A DNA stretch of 64,000 bases from Carya illinoinensis (taxonomy: Eukaryota > Streptophyta > Magnoliopsida > Fagales > Juglandaceae): contig NC_056760.1 in assembly GCF_018687715.1 (NCBI RefSeq), positions 11,334,001-11,398,000 on the forward strand, read 5' to 3'. The notes beneath the pieces are model-generated. The model had not been told where the DNA came from. It made no database searches and worked only from the letters and a program-made list of their open reading frames with translations. Within the stretch, counting starts at the first letter, position 1; each line of letters starts with the position of its first letter. The position numbers and the translations under genes were made by a program. Positions 24,105 to 34,720 of this stretch are shown here, one piece after another.

Positions 24105-24355
24105 GCTCGGAGTCGGAGTTCGGAGTCCGGATCTGTGTTGTTCTGATTCTGTGTTTCCGACGTCGTTCTGATTCTGTGTTGTTTTTTTAAAAACATCGGA
24201 GTCGGAGTTCGAAGTTCGGAGTCCGGATCAACTCCGAACTCCGACTCCGACTCCGACTCCGTTTTCAGAGTGGCTCCGATTCCGAATTCTGAATTCCGAG
24301 AACTCCGACTCCGTCGGAGTCGAATTCGGAGCGGAGTTCGGAGCGGAGTCGGAAA
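24105..24355. repeat. Right subterminal repeats of the hAT element
   Basis: Dense gtcggagttcggag and actccgactccg copies in both orientations, mirroring the left end. Confidence 0.85.
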
Positions 24356-24375
24356 TATCGAAAATTTGCACAGCC

Positions 24376-25105
24376 CTAATTCCCTCTGCTAGAGCTCTTT
24401 TTCTTGTCAGATCTGTCACGTCGGTGGCTATGCTGCATAAGTGAAGAATCAGAGTTGCTTCTATGGCTGCCAGATTCTGATGTAAGGCTCCTATGGCTCC
24501 CACGATGCCTTACTTTTACGGCCACAACATGATTGTTCTCTACGGGAGAAATCGACTTTCTGGAGTTGACATGTAGAGGAGCCTGAACTATACTGTAATC
24601 TGCATTCATGAATGCCTCTGGATTCTCCTTCGGATCATTTGGGTTCATTCTCAGTACCTTGGTTCTCTCTTTTCTTACATTTTCGAAGTAGGCTGTGTAT
24701 GGTTTATCGCCACTTTCCCAGTTGCCAACTTTTGGGACTGTTGAGCGTGAGTGTTGCTGCAGCAGCCAAAGTCATTTTTTAAGCAATAACGATGGTTTTT
24801 AACAAGATTAATAGTTCTGCATCATAAGAAGGAAAGGAAATCCAACTCGAACGTTGAATCAAATCCATGTACAAAAGTCCATGAAAACAAGAATTTTCAC
24901 ATCTCGCGGTAAACAATCTGTTAACAGAAACAAAACTAGCTAGAAAGTGTATAGCAAATTATATAAATTTAAATATATATATCTATATATATATCCCAGT
25001 TAGATCTCTAGATATCAATGGCTAATGATGAGAAGATTAACATGCACATATATAAGACCAATATCGATCGACACAAAGAAGTACATGACTCAGACTCACT
25101 GCCAT
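24376..25105 (-). CDS. RIN4/NOI-domain protein, hAT inserted at its stop codon
   Basis: A six-base first exon, ATGGCA (25105-25100), ends at donor gtgagt. The intron (25099-24757) ends ctgcag, and exon 2 (24756-24376) continues in frame to give 128 residues. The N-terminal NOI motif reads VPKVGNWES (from V9), then PYTAYF and MNPNDPKENPE, as in RIN4-like membrane-associated immune regulators, whose canonical motif is VPKFGNW. Here Phe is replaced by Val. The rest is Ser/Arg/His/Lys-rich. A second NOI motif and the C-terminal cysteines of full RIN4 are absent. The TAG stop is formed by the first three bases of the hAT end; the pre-insertion DNA also reads TAG there. Alternatively the ancestral exon was spliced at ta|gtaacg and the insertion truncated the protein. 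Confidence 0.72.
24379..24386. repeat. Right target-site duplication of the hAT element
   Basis: ATTCCCTC, a perfect copy of 18849-18856. It lies inside the last codons of the RIN4-like reading frame. Confidence 0.93.
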
Positions 25106-25567
25106 TAACAATCTGGCTGGTTAATCTTGCAGTTTCTGACTTTTTGGACAAAAATCTGCTTTGATGAACATGAAGAACAAGGATTACAGTTCTCTCGAGA
25201 CAATTAAGATCCCCTGTGTTGACCCAAGGATATCCCGAGGATCTGGACTTTTTTTATACAAAAGAAGCCGTTGACTACAATGTTCCATAGCCAAACATAA
25301 AAACCATCTCAAACCCATCACTACATGACTATTATATTTTTGTTTTAGTTCTAAAGTTCGCATATGCAAACTCTCCCTTGATTGGATGGACCCGGCTTCT
25401 TGTCGTCCTCTCCGAAACATTCTCTTTTGTCTGTATTCCCACTAAAACAAAATTACTTGTAATTGGCCTTCACGATTATTACATATTGTATTTTATGTAT
25501 CAGGATCATGTGAATTTATTACGTATATTCTAAGTAATAGGGCTACTATGACCTGTACGTACTAACA
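25106..25567. other. Upstream region of the RIN4-like gene
   Basis: This should contain the promoter and leader of the minus-strand RIN4-like gene. No clear TATA element or conserved reading frame was recognised. Confidence 0.4.
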
Positions 25568-25708
25568 GGCTACAAGAAAAATAATTTTTTTATGTCACTT
25601 AAATTCGTTGCAAAAAATATAAAATGCGTCGCGATTATTTATTAGCGACATGTTTTGTGTTTTTTGTGCTGAATTTAAGTGACGTAAAAAATCATTTTTC
25701 TTGTAGTA
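25568..25708. mobile_element. Fold-back MITE with CACTA-type ends
   Basis: The outer ~38 bp at each end are near-perfect inverted copies (ctacaagaaaaat, then tgtcacttaaattc). The terminal actacaagaaaa equals the end of the CACTA element at 32,796. The middle (~65 bp) contains cgtcgcgatt and gcgacatg. It codes for nothing; a non-autonomous CACTA derivative is likely. Confidence 0.75.
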
Positions 25709-25739
25709 CAAGCGTGTAAACTTTTTATTGTAATAATAT

Positions 25740-25905
25740 ATGAAAAAATCTATTATTCATCATCATTTTTTTTTATCATCATCTCATCATTCTATAATAT
25801 AACATTAAATCATAGGTTTACAAGTAAAATATAATAAATAATCTCTAATTATTTAATGTCATATCATGAAATGATAAGAAAATAGATGATGTAACTTTCA
25901 CTGTA
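25740..25905 (-). mobile_element. MITE-like repeat, family M1, copy 2 (inverted)
   Basis: The reverse complement matches the family core (acattaaataattagag, tatttattatatttt, acttgtaaacctat). AT-rich, non-coding. Confidence 0.6.
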
Positions 25906-26074
25906 CTCTTACTATAAGTAAGGAATCAATATTAATTAATACATTGAGAGTACCACCATACTAATATATTGTGAAATCACTAATTATTTAAAAACTTTAA
26001 GTCGTATTTAACATACCAAATTTTTAATCAAATAAATATAAAAGTGTAAGGGTTAAGATCCGAACTGAGAACTT

Positions 26075-26088
26075 TTACTTTGATACCA
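26075..26088. repeat. Left target-site duplication of the LINE
   Basis: ttactttgatacca, repeated exactly at 31553-31566 across the LINE. On the left it touches the poly-T that is the LINE's poly-A tail. Confidence 0.85.
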
Positions 26089-26123
26089 TTTTTTTTTTTG
26101 AAAGGAACATGTATACTTCTCAT

Positions 26124-29100
26124 TCACTGTAAACAATCATTACAAAATTTATCTTGCAAAACGAAAGAAAATATTTCTATTGGACTGTTTTCTATCCAAA
26201 TCTTTTCTTCTGTATATGTCATGGCTAATTTAGCCAGCTTGTGGGCAACCTCATTGCCCTCCCAGTGTATATGCTGTAATCTCCACGTTTTCCTGTTTGT
26301 AAATATCACCCTTAAATCTTCTATCATCTGTCCATACCAGGCACTACATTCATCTTTGTTATTTATTCCATCAATAACTACTGCTGCGTCACCTTCAAAT
26401 ACAACTCCAGAAATATTCAGTTCTGTACATAACTAAACTGCACGCCACAGAGCATACAACTCAGCTACTAATGCACTACATACTTTCATTTTTTGCATGC
26501 ACAATGACACCAATACCTCACCCTCTTCATCCCGTATAACCACTCATGCTCCCATCCTCATTTGTTTTGAATCATACGCTGCATCCCAATTCAGTTTTAC
26601 CATCTTAGCCTCTGATTTCCTCCATCTAATTTCAGATCGATTGACCACGGGCCTTGACAGTTTCACATTAATCTCCCTACTTGCCATCCGGTATTCCCAC
26701 AGGTCCTCTAGTGCTTTCCTTACCACTCTATTTGGACTGATAAAAGAGTCATAAAAAACCACCTTTATTTCTCCTAAACCATAAGTTTCTCATTATTACT
26801 GCCACCCTTTCTAAATCCTCCTTTTTCAGCTTCTGAGCCAACAGTTTCCAGATCAAGAAAAAATCCCTACCATTACTACTCCACTTTTGTATCGGGCTTT
26901 GTGGCTCAGTCCACACATCAGATGCAGCTCTACAGCCCCAAAGAGAGTGAGGTACAGATTCCTCTTCATTGAAACATATCGAACACCATGCATCTTGGAC
27001 AATTTTCCTCTTAACTAGATTATCTTTTGTAGGGAGGCAGTTACTAACAGCTTTCCAAATAAAATTTTTAATAGCAGCAGGAACTTTCAACTCCTATATC
27101 CCCTTCCACACTTCCCCTTCACCATTGCCATAAGATGTCTCCCCCTTTTTCCTCCTCTTCACACTCATATCCAGGTGATAAGCACTCTTCACCGAGAACA
27201 GGCCTGTTTTAGTAAAATCCCAGATCATTTTATCTTTTAACCCCAGTTTACTCACAGGTATTTTACAAATAACCTCAGCTTCCTCTTTCCCTAACACCTC
27301 TTCAATAAATTTTTCCTTCCATTCTTTTGTTTCCACATCAATAAATTCAGCTACCTTTGCCTCCTTATCTAATGTCTTCACAGGTTTGTTCACAGCCCTC
27401 TACATAGAAGATGACTTCACCCATTTACTTTCCCATATCTTCACATCATCTTCATTGCCGATACGCCATACCAAACCTTCTTTAAGTGAATTTATTGCAC
27501 TCCACAAGCTTCTCCACATCACTAATGGGCACCACCCTAGTTTTGCTAAGAGAAAATTCTGATTCTTAAAGTATTTCTCTTTTAGAATTTTTGCAGATAA
27601 AGAATTTGAGTTTACCAAAACCCTCCAGCATTGCTTGGTCAACATGGCACTATTAAAACTGTCAATATTCCTAAAGCCCATCCCTCCTACCTCTTTTGTT
27701 GCTCCCATTTTATCCCACCCTTTCCACTGAATTTTATTTCCATTTTGTTTCTGCTCCCACCAGAATCTAGCCATAAGGGATGAGATCTCATTACACAGCT
27801 TCTTTGGTAAACGAAAAACACTTATATGGTATGTGGGAATTGCCTGTATGACAATTTTCAACAGAATCTCCTTCCCCGCTTGAGATAGAAACTGATTCTT
27901 CCAATTGTTTAACCTCTGCCACACCTTGTCTTTGATACTTCTAAAAGCATTATACCTGGATCTCCCTACCACCTCAGGTAAGCCTAAGTATTTCTCACAA
28001 TTTCCACTCATTTTTGCATCCACAACCACCAGAATATGCTTTCTTACTTGCTGATTTGTATTACCACTGAACAAGATCGAGGTTTTTTGCTCATTAAGAC
28101 ACTGGCCTGAAGCTCTCTCATACATCTCTAAGAGTTTTCTTAAACTTCTCCATTCCCCAGCAGAGGCCTTACAAAAAAGGATACAGTCATCAGCAAACAT
28201 AAGATGACTCACTCTTGTTCCTCCTCTAGCAACATTGACTCCCTTTAATACCCCTCTTTTTTCAGCCCAACTCATCAGACAACTCAACCCTTCAGCACAT
28301 AAAAAAAACAAGTAGGGAGACATAGGATCCCCTTGCCTCAAACCCCTAGAAGGAGTAATTATTTCACCAGGGATACCATTAACCAGAACTGAATATTTCA
28401 CTGAAGAAACACAGCTCATAATTAACTTAATCCATCTTTCAGCAAAGCCCAACTTTCTCATTACCCCTTCCAAAAACCTCCATTGCACACGGTCGTAGGC
28501 TTTTGACATGTCTAGTTTTAGAGCCATACTCCCAATCTTCACTTTTTGTCTCCTTTTCATCGAATGAAGCAACTCATAGGCCACTAAAATATTATCTGAA
28601 ATTAATCTTCCCGGGATAAAAGCACTCTGTTGCTGTGAAATAACTTCTGTTAGCACAACCTTTAGTCTGTTTGCTAGAACTTTTGCCACTATCTTATACA
28701 TCACATTACACAGACTTATAGGTCTGTATTCACTAACCAGCTCAGGGTCTTTAACTTTAGGGACTAAGGCAATAAAAGTATAGTTCATCTGCTCCAAATC
28801 CCCTCCTCCTTTTAGAAAATTCAGAACTGCCTAGCACACTTCCTTCCCCACTATATGCCAATACTGCTGAAAAAAACAAGCCCCAAACCCATCGGGCCTT
28901 GCTTGCTCCACTTTAGCCTTATTAAAATCTTTTAGCAGTGTATCATTCATTTCCGAGGTTACTTTTTGCTCCACTTTCTGCAAACAAACTTCCAGCTCTT
29001 CCACAGAAGGTACTCTTGAAGAAAGAACCTCTTCAAAATGCAGCTTGAAAGCTCTTGCAATCTCCCCTTGTTCCTTCATAACTCTGCCTTGTAAGTCCCT

Positions 29101-30230
29101 CACTTGACAAATTCTATTCCTCTTCCTCCTCTGATTTGCACATGTATGAAAATACTTTGTATTGAGGTCTCCATGCATAAACCAGTTTTTCTTTGCCCTT
29201 TGCCTCCATTTTAATTCTTCCATCTCCAACAGCAAACCAACCTCACTCTTTAGTTTCTTAACTTCCTCACAGTTATGCCCCTCCTCCTCTTCTTGTATCT
29301 TTTTTAATATTTCTGTTTTTCTTTTTAACTCCCCTTCATTTTCACTCATCTTAGCCTTACTCGATCTCCTTAAACCTACTCCACAGTTCCTCAAAGACTC
29401 TTTTATTTTCCCCAACAGCCCACCACTCCTCCTAGTGTTTTCCCACTCCCTCAACACCACTTCCTCACACTCTTTATCTTTTGTCCAGCCAGCTTCGAAT
29501 CTGAAAGGTTTACTGTACCTTTGCCTTCTCAACTGGATAGCTGATAACCCCACCACTAGAGGCTTGTGGTCTGAGCTTCTTGCTGGTAAAGTTTCCACCC
29601 ACACATCATTAAAAATCTCCCTCCAACTACTGTTAGCTACGCATCTATCAATCCTTTCTTTTGTAAAAGTATCATCTATATGCCCATTACTCCATGTGTA
29701 TTTATCTCCCTTATATCCCAAATCACACAAGTCATTCACTTCCAAAGCCTCTCTAAACTTGCACATCTGAGCTTCCCCCCTTTGTCTTCCTCCAAACTTT
29801 TCTGATTGGCACACTAGTTCATTAAAATCCCCAGCTACACAACATGGGGTTAGAACTGGTGGTTTTAGAGAATACAACAACTCCCATGACATGTTTCTTT
29901 TTGCAGTCTCGGGATGGCTATAAAACCCTGTAAAGAGCCATCTTTGCTTGGTAACTTCATTCTCTACCCAAGCATTTATATGCCACCTTGAGTAGTTCTG
30001 AATTTCTACCACTAAATCTCCACTCCATAACATTGCAAGCCCTCCACTTCTACCCACAGGATCCACACCAAAACATTTTTCAAGACCCAACCTCTTCCTT
30101 ACCCCCTCAAGCTTACTAGTAACAAGTAATGTTTCAATAAGAAACATAATTTTGGGCTTCTTTTCCTTTGCCATATAGCAAAGGTCCTGAACTGTTCGAG
30201 GGTTCCCAAACTCTCGACAATCACTACATC
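26124..30230 (-). pseudogene. LINE ORF2: endonuclease, reverse transcriptase, RNase H
   Basis: The coding trace begins near GNPRTVQDLC (about 30,215), a typical plant L1 ORF2 start, so the ATG at 30174 is internal. The endonuclease shows GDFNE and SSDHKP. The reverse transcriptase (28797-27400) shows the catalytic MFADD and the conserved RGLRQGDPMSPYLF. A zinc-binding-type region follows (CSICFNEEESVPH, about 26,980). The RNase H at the end has NWDAAYD and HWEGNEVAHKLA. Stops separate the pieces at about 28831, 27400, 27091 and in the 26,330-26,540 interval, and a frameshift lies near 26,760. The product would copy LINE RNA at nicked DNA; this copy cannot. Confidence 0.9.
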
Positions 30231-31470
30231 ACCAACCCTTATCTCCTCAGAATTTTTAAACTTCTTTATGCTCACGCTCCCCTCTATGAACTCCACCTCA
30301 CTGCCTGCACTTCTTTTTTTAATAGCCTGTTTCAGCCCACTACTTACCTTTATCTGTTTCTCTCTTGCCCTCCTCTTCCACTTGCCTCTAGAGGTTGAGC
30401 TATTTTTTTCACTTCTTAAAGAGACTGACACACATCCTTCCTTCATCATCTCCTCTTCTCTATCAACCCCAACCTTTTGAACCCCCATCTTCCCAATAAC
30501 TTCAGAAACATCTACACCCCCCGAAACCTCTTCCCCTCCCCCAATTATTGTCTTCAAAGATACTACCTCACAGCTCTCCCTGTTCCCTATCCCCTCATCT
30601 CTATTTATCCCTTCCTCATATATCTTTTCACCCTCTTTCCTTCCCATCCCAATTCCACCATTCTCCCTACCTTTTGAGTTATCCACAAAGCCCCTTCGGA
30701 AGTTCCCATTAGCTCTAAGCCACAGACCAAACTGGCTACCCCTCTCCCCCTCTTTACCTTGCCTACCTCCTACACCCTTACTCCCCATGAATGATACACC
30801 CACATCTAAAGCACATTTTAGGGAGTTTCTCATAAGTAAATGGCACCCACATCCTCTGTTTTTCCACTGTTATAGTTCTACCCCGTGCAATCGACTTCCA
30901 CAAATCTATTTCTACTTTCACCCTCAAGAAGCTCCCCCAACTAGCTTCCTCCTCTGGCGCATCCACTTCCAATACCTTTCCTAGAGAACTACCAATCTGC
31001 ATACCCACTTCTTTCGTCATACATGCAAACGGTAAATTGTGCATTTGTACCCACAGAGCATAACGATCGAAGCTGAGATGGTTTGGTTGTGTCATTCCAT
31101 CAAACAATTTCAATACAAACAGACAATTTTCAATCAACCACGGGCACCCTTCCAGCACCCTCCTCTTATCAGCCAAATTTGAAAAGGATATGATAAAAAT
31201 GTTTGGACTAATTTCAGTGAAGTTCGGAGGCTTACTAACCTTCCAGATCTTGTTCATCGCTGATCGGACCACCTCCCTTCCCTTCACCCGAGTCGAGCAC
31301 ACCTTCCCGACTAAACTGCAGTCACCCCGATGCCTAGTCTTCTCGGATCTGTTCTGGACAACATCAATGGCTACGTTTTCTTCCTCGTTCAGCTTCAGCT
31401 TCTCCCAAATGCCTTCCAGATCTTCCATTCTCCACCGCTGCAGCACCCTCGCGAGCAGCCACTCAACCAC
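30099..31470 (-). pseudogene. LINE ORF1: DUF4283-type RNA-binding protein, frameshifted
   Basis: The 5' part (31470-30778) carries a DUF4283-like region (PNIFIISFSNLADKRRVL, GCPWLIENCLFVLKLFD) and the start of a CCHC zinc knuckle, CFRCGCIIHGE, then a stop. A shifted frame (30833-30099) continues with a Lys/Glu/Gly-rich tail and overlaps ORF2. A single frameshift near 30,840 explains this. In the family, ORF1 packages the LINE RNA. Confidence 0.85.
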
Positions 31471-31566
31471 CTCACCGGTAAAAAGTGAGACTAGAAATTT
31501 CTTTTCCTTTCGCGCCCTCAGGACGTTAGGGAGAGAGAAACTTAACGAGAACTTACTTTGATACCA

Positions 31567-32058
31567 AATTAAAAGATCACCACTTGCCTCAAAAAATTAA
31601 GTCGATAGAAAGGGTTTGATTTTAATAGTTATATTATATTTTAACAGTACGTATATCTCTTTAATTTCCCTACGTACAATATTGAGAAAATACATTTGCC
31701 TCTCTTCGTATCAGATTTGATTTCATATCGCTAAAAAGCTCTAAGCATGAGTTGATAAATTCAAGACAGTACAGCTACTTGCATTCATCCAAGTGCAGTT
31801 TGGAAGGGACATTTTCATTTTCAATCGCTCAATCGTTTTCAGAAAAATCATTTAATTTTCTATATATAAGCGCTTCAACTTTTGGATGAAAAAAAAAATT
31901 GTGTACATGGATCAACAAATTCAACTTTTTGTTTTTTAGTTTGATTAAAAAATAAATAAATTCCACTTTTTAGTTTTTATACCCGATATACCGATAGAAA
32001 ATGTAAAGTACTATAGTAGAAATTGAGACGAGGAAATTTAAAAAGGAGGGAGAATAAG
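31567..32058. other. Intergenic DNA between LINE and Copia-2
   Basis: About 490 bp, AT-rich, with no reading frame, RNA or repeat recognised beyond the LINE target duplication at its left edge. Confidence 0.5.
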
Positions 32059-32063
32059 GGAAA

Positions 32064-32388
32064 TGTTATAAACTTATTGTATGATCATATATAGCCATCA
32101 ATTAAGATCATTGAGCCATCAATTAAGACTAATTTTTAGTCATTAATTAAGACCATTGAGTCATCAATTCAGACTAATCTTTAACAATTAATTAAGACTA
32201 TTGAGCCATCAATTAAGATCTATTTTTAGCCATCAATTAAGACTTAAGTTATACCTACTCCTTTGTATTCCTATATATATGAGTATCATTCACTTGTATA
32301 TCATCAAATTTTGTATTTGAATAACAACTCTTTCTCTTGTAATATCCTCTATTTCTTGTAATATCATTTCTTTTTTAGTTTCATAACA
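32064..32388 (+). repeat. 5' LTR of Copia-2
   Basis: 325 bp with about seven degenerate copies of gccatcaattaagac in alternating longer and shorter spacings. The 3' LTR has only five. Confidence 0.85.
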
Positions 32389-33226
32389 CGTTATCAGTAT
32401 GAAGGTTTTGAAGATTTTGAAGTTAGTAGTCCTCTACTTCAAGTAAGTTTTTCAATATATTTTTGCGGTTTTCAAAATGAATATAAAATGTTACATTACT
32501 TATTATTACTTAATGAAAAATCTATGTTTATTCTCTTGATTTTGTGAATATATTTCTTATTTATAATATAAACATACTTACATTCCTGATTTATATATGT
32601 AGAAATGTCAAATCTTACAAAATTGGAATTCGTTGCTCTTGACATTTCTAGAAAAAATTATTTATTTTGGATCTTTAATGCTGAAATCCATCTAGAAACG
32701 ATGAACCTGGGAGATACAATTAAAGAAGGAAATCAAGAGTTCCGACAGGACCGCTCTAAGGCAATGATTTTCCTTCTGCACCATCTTTATGAAGACACTA
32801 CAAGAAAATTCACATTTTTCAGCACCAAAAATCAATGCAAAAGACCCCCAAAATCGCTGTAAAAACTCTTTCTTAGTGATTTTTATTGCACCGAATGTTA
32901 GTCGCAATAATCAACAGAATATAAAGAAATCTATCCGAACATAATAATACCTCTACTGTCAGTCAACGTGGCTCCAATATTTGTTCCAACGTTCTTAACT
33001 ATCAGAATTCACTAGTATCTTAGAGGGTTTTTGTATATAGGAGAACCATTTAAATTGCAAGAGGACACAACCCAATACATGGAAAGTAAATAGGAGAACA
33101 CAAAAAAGATAAAAAAAATAAAAAATGCCACAGCAGGTAGCAGGTGAAGCAGAATTCACTCCAAAATATCCAACATTGTCACATTTCAACCAACTCCCAA
33201 AATAAGAAGATGAACAGGTCCAAAAA

Positions 33227-33476
33227 GAATGTAATGCTGAAAGGAGTATGAATTGACTGACAATATGAGTATTGGGAATAGGGGTTTCTTGGAAGAAGGT
33301 AAGAATATCGTTGTCCATAATAAGTTGCATATTCAAAAGGAGTATAAAAAAGAATGTAATGCTGAAAGGAGTATGAATTGACTGACAATATGAGTATTGG
33401 GAATAGGGGTTTCTGGGAAGAAGGTAAGAATATCGTTGTCCATAATAAGTTGCATATTCAAAAGGAGTATCATAAC
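33227..33476. repeat. 125-bp tandem duplication inside the CACTA element
   Basis: The segment starting gaatgtaatgctgaaaggag at 33227 is repeated at 33352 almost without change (one base differs in ggtttctt/ggtttctg). High identity suggests a recent event. Confidence 0.93.
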
Positions 33477-33824
33477 CTAGTCAAGAACATTTAATTTAAT
33501 CAATTTTATTTATAACCATTGCAGCTAGACCCACCAATCCAAAATTAAAAGTTTGGATTAGAGGAAAAGAATGCTAATTCTACTTTCTTTACACATTCAT
33601 GAGCAGGGGAATTTAAACTGATCTACCGACTGATATTGGATTGGCCTATTGATTGGATACTAAGTTGAATATGGTTAATTCCCATCCAATCGACAAAATG
33701 CTTATTCACCATACATATAATTACCCCGTTTTTTAATAATCTTAGTTTATATATTCTAAAACTAAATTGAAATCTAAAAGTAAAATTACCAAGCTAGTCA
33801 TGGTGCATACAACTCTTCTCATAC

Positions 33825-33939
33825 CTGCAAAACTAGGGTTCATCCTTGAGATATTCTCTATGGTATCCACAATTTGTTTTGCCATTTCTAAGCAATCTTG
33901 CCTCACAAAAGCACTTGTAATGAAGAAAAGGTTTTCAAA
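33825..33939 (-). pseudogene. Exon-like captured gene fragment in the CACTA element
   Basis: On the minus strand this 115-bp stretch is open and framed by an acceptor (ttatttacag) and a donor (ggtatgag after ttttgca). It encodes FENLFFITSAFVRQDCLEMA and beyond, ending near MNPSFAG, with the composition of a helical, globular protein. I do not recognise the source gene. A GC-rich, CT-rich leader-like block lies upstream on the same strand (34720-34150), as if promoter, leader and an exon were captured together. Confidence 0.45.
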
Positions 33940-34149
33940 CTGTAAATAAAAATAGCAGAGTACAAATTTTAATGTCCAATTCATGGCAATGGCTGAAAAG
34001 AAACACAGATAAAAAGCAAAACCAATGCTCAGAAACGTATAATGACCAAATCAAAATAAGTAATCCAGAAAATATAACCTCACCCCAATCACATAGAATA
34101 AACCCTAAACCCTAAGCTTATGATTCCAAATCGAAACCCAAAAACCCTA

Positions 34150-34720
34150 TATGTTAGCCGAGGGGAGGGAAAAAATTTCATTTTTTGCGTGAAAAACTTG
34201 CCTATCTGGTAAACAAAAGCAGAGGGTTACTCTGTTCTGAGTTGGCTTACAACATTAAAGGAGAGGCAGTGGAGCATGGGGTTGGCGTTGCGGCAGTGTG
34301 GAGGGCTAACTTGCGATGGTGCTACAATGTGGAGGAAGGCAGCGTAGGGCTTGTACGAGGCGCTTGAGCGAGATCCATGCGGGGGAGAGCAGATCGACGG
34401 TGAGAGAGAGAGAGAGCTTGTGGAGGGGCTGGGGACCTTTGGGGGCTAGCTACGCCGGTAGCTGGAGGTGGTGCGGCGGCACTGGGAACCCGAGAGAGAA
34501 AAGACTTCGAGGGTGAAGAGAGAGGGAGATCTATGGGAGAGAGAGAAGCTGTGAGAGAGGGGCTTGGTTGGGTTGGCCGGAGGCGATGCAGGTGGACGGT
34601 GACAGTGGGTCGACGGCAACGTGCAGTGGCAGCTGCGTGAAGGCGTGAAGAGTAGAGATCGAGGGAGCAAAGCAGAACGTCATTTTGGGGGAGGGGGGGA
34701 GAGAGAGAGGGGAGGGAAAA
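34150..34720 (-). other. GC-rich leader-like block in the CACTA element
   Basis: GC-rich with many GA runs on the plus strand (CT on the minus). A 155-codon minus-strand frame (34789-34322) is Pro/Ser-rich without a domain. It resembles a captured 5' leader more than a protein. Confidence 0.35.

Larger units (their letters stand above)
18857..24378 (-). mobile_element. Complete autonomous-looking hAT transposon (5,522 bp)
   Basis: The ends are TAGGCCTGGGC and, inverted, TAGGGCTGTGC (9 of 11 match). They are flanked by identical 8-bp duplications. Both ends carry dense subterminal repeats of the type ggagtcggagttcgga in both orientations (18866-19075 and 24105-24355), the expected transposase-binding regions. 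Inside is one uninterrupted transposase on the minus strand, with about 2.6 kb of leader and promoter. Perfect duplications and an intact gene suggest a recent insertion that may still be mobile; activity itself is inference. Confidence 0.93.
26089..31552 (-). mobile_element. Full-length L1-type LINE, decayed
   Basis: Read on the minus strand, the order is ORF1, endonuclease, reverse transcriptase, RNase H and poly-A (poly-T at 26089-26099). It is bounded by a 14-bp target duplication. Both ends being present shows a complete insertion of about 5.46 kb. In-frame stops (such as 28831 and 27091) and at least two frameshifts make it non-functional. Confidence 0.9.

Noticed and set aside
24228..24503. 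91-codon minus-strand frame across the right hAT end
   Set aside because: Out of frame with the RIN4-like exon and built from subterminal repeats.
25184..25420. 78-codon minus-strand frame upstream of the RIN4-like gene
   Set aside because: No domain and not joined to the gene by any splice pair I could find.
29162..29770. 202-codon plus-strand frame inside the LINE
   Set aside because: Mirror of the endonuclease part of ORF2 on the minus strand.
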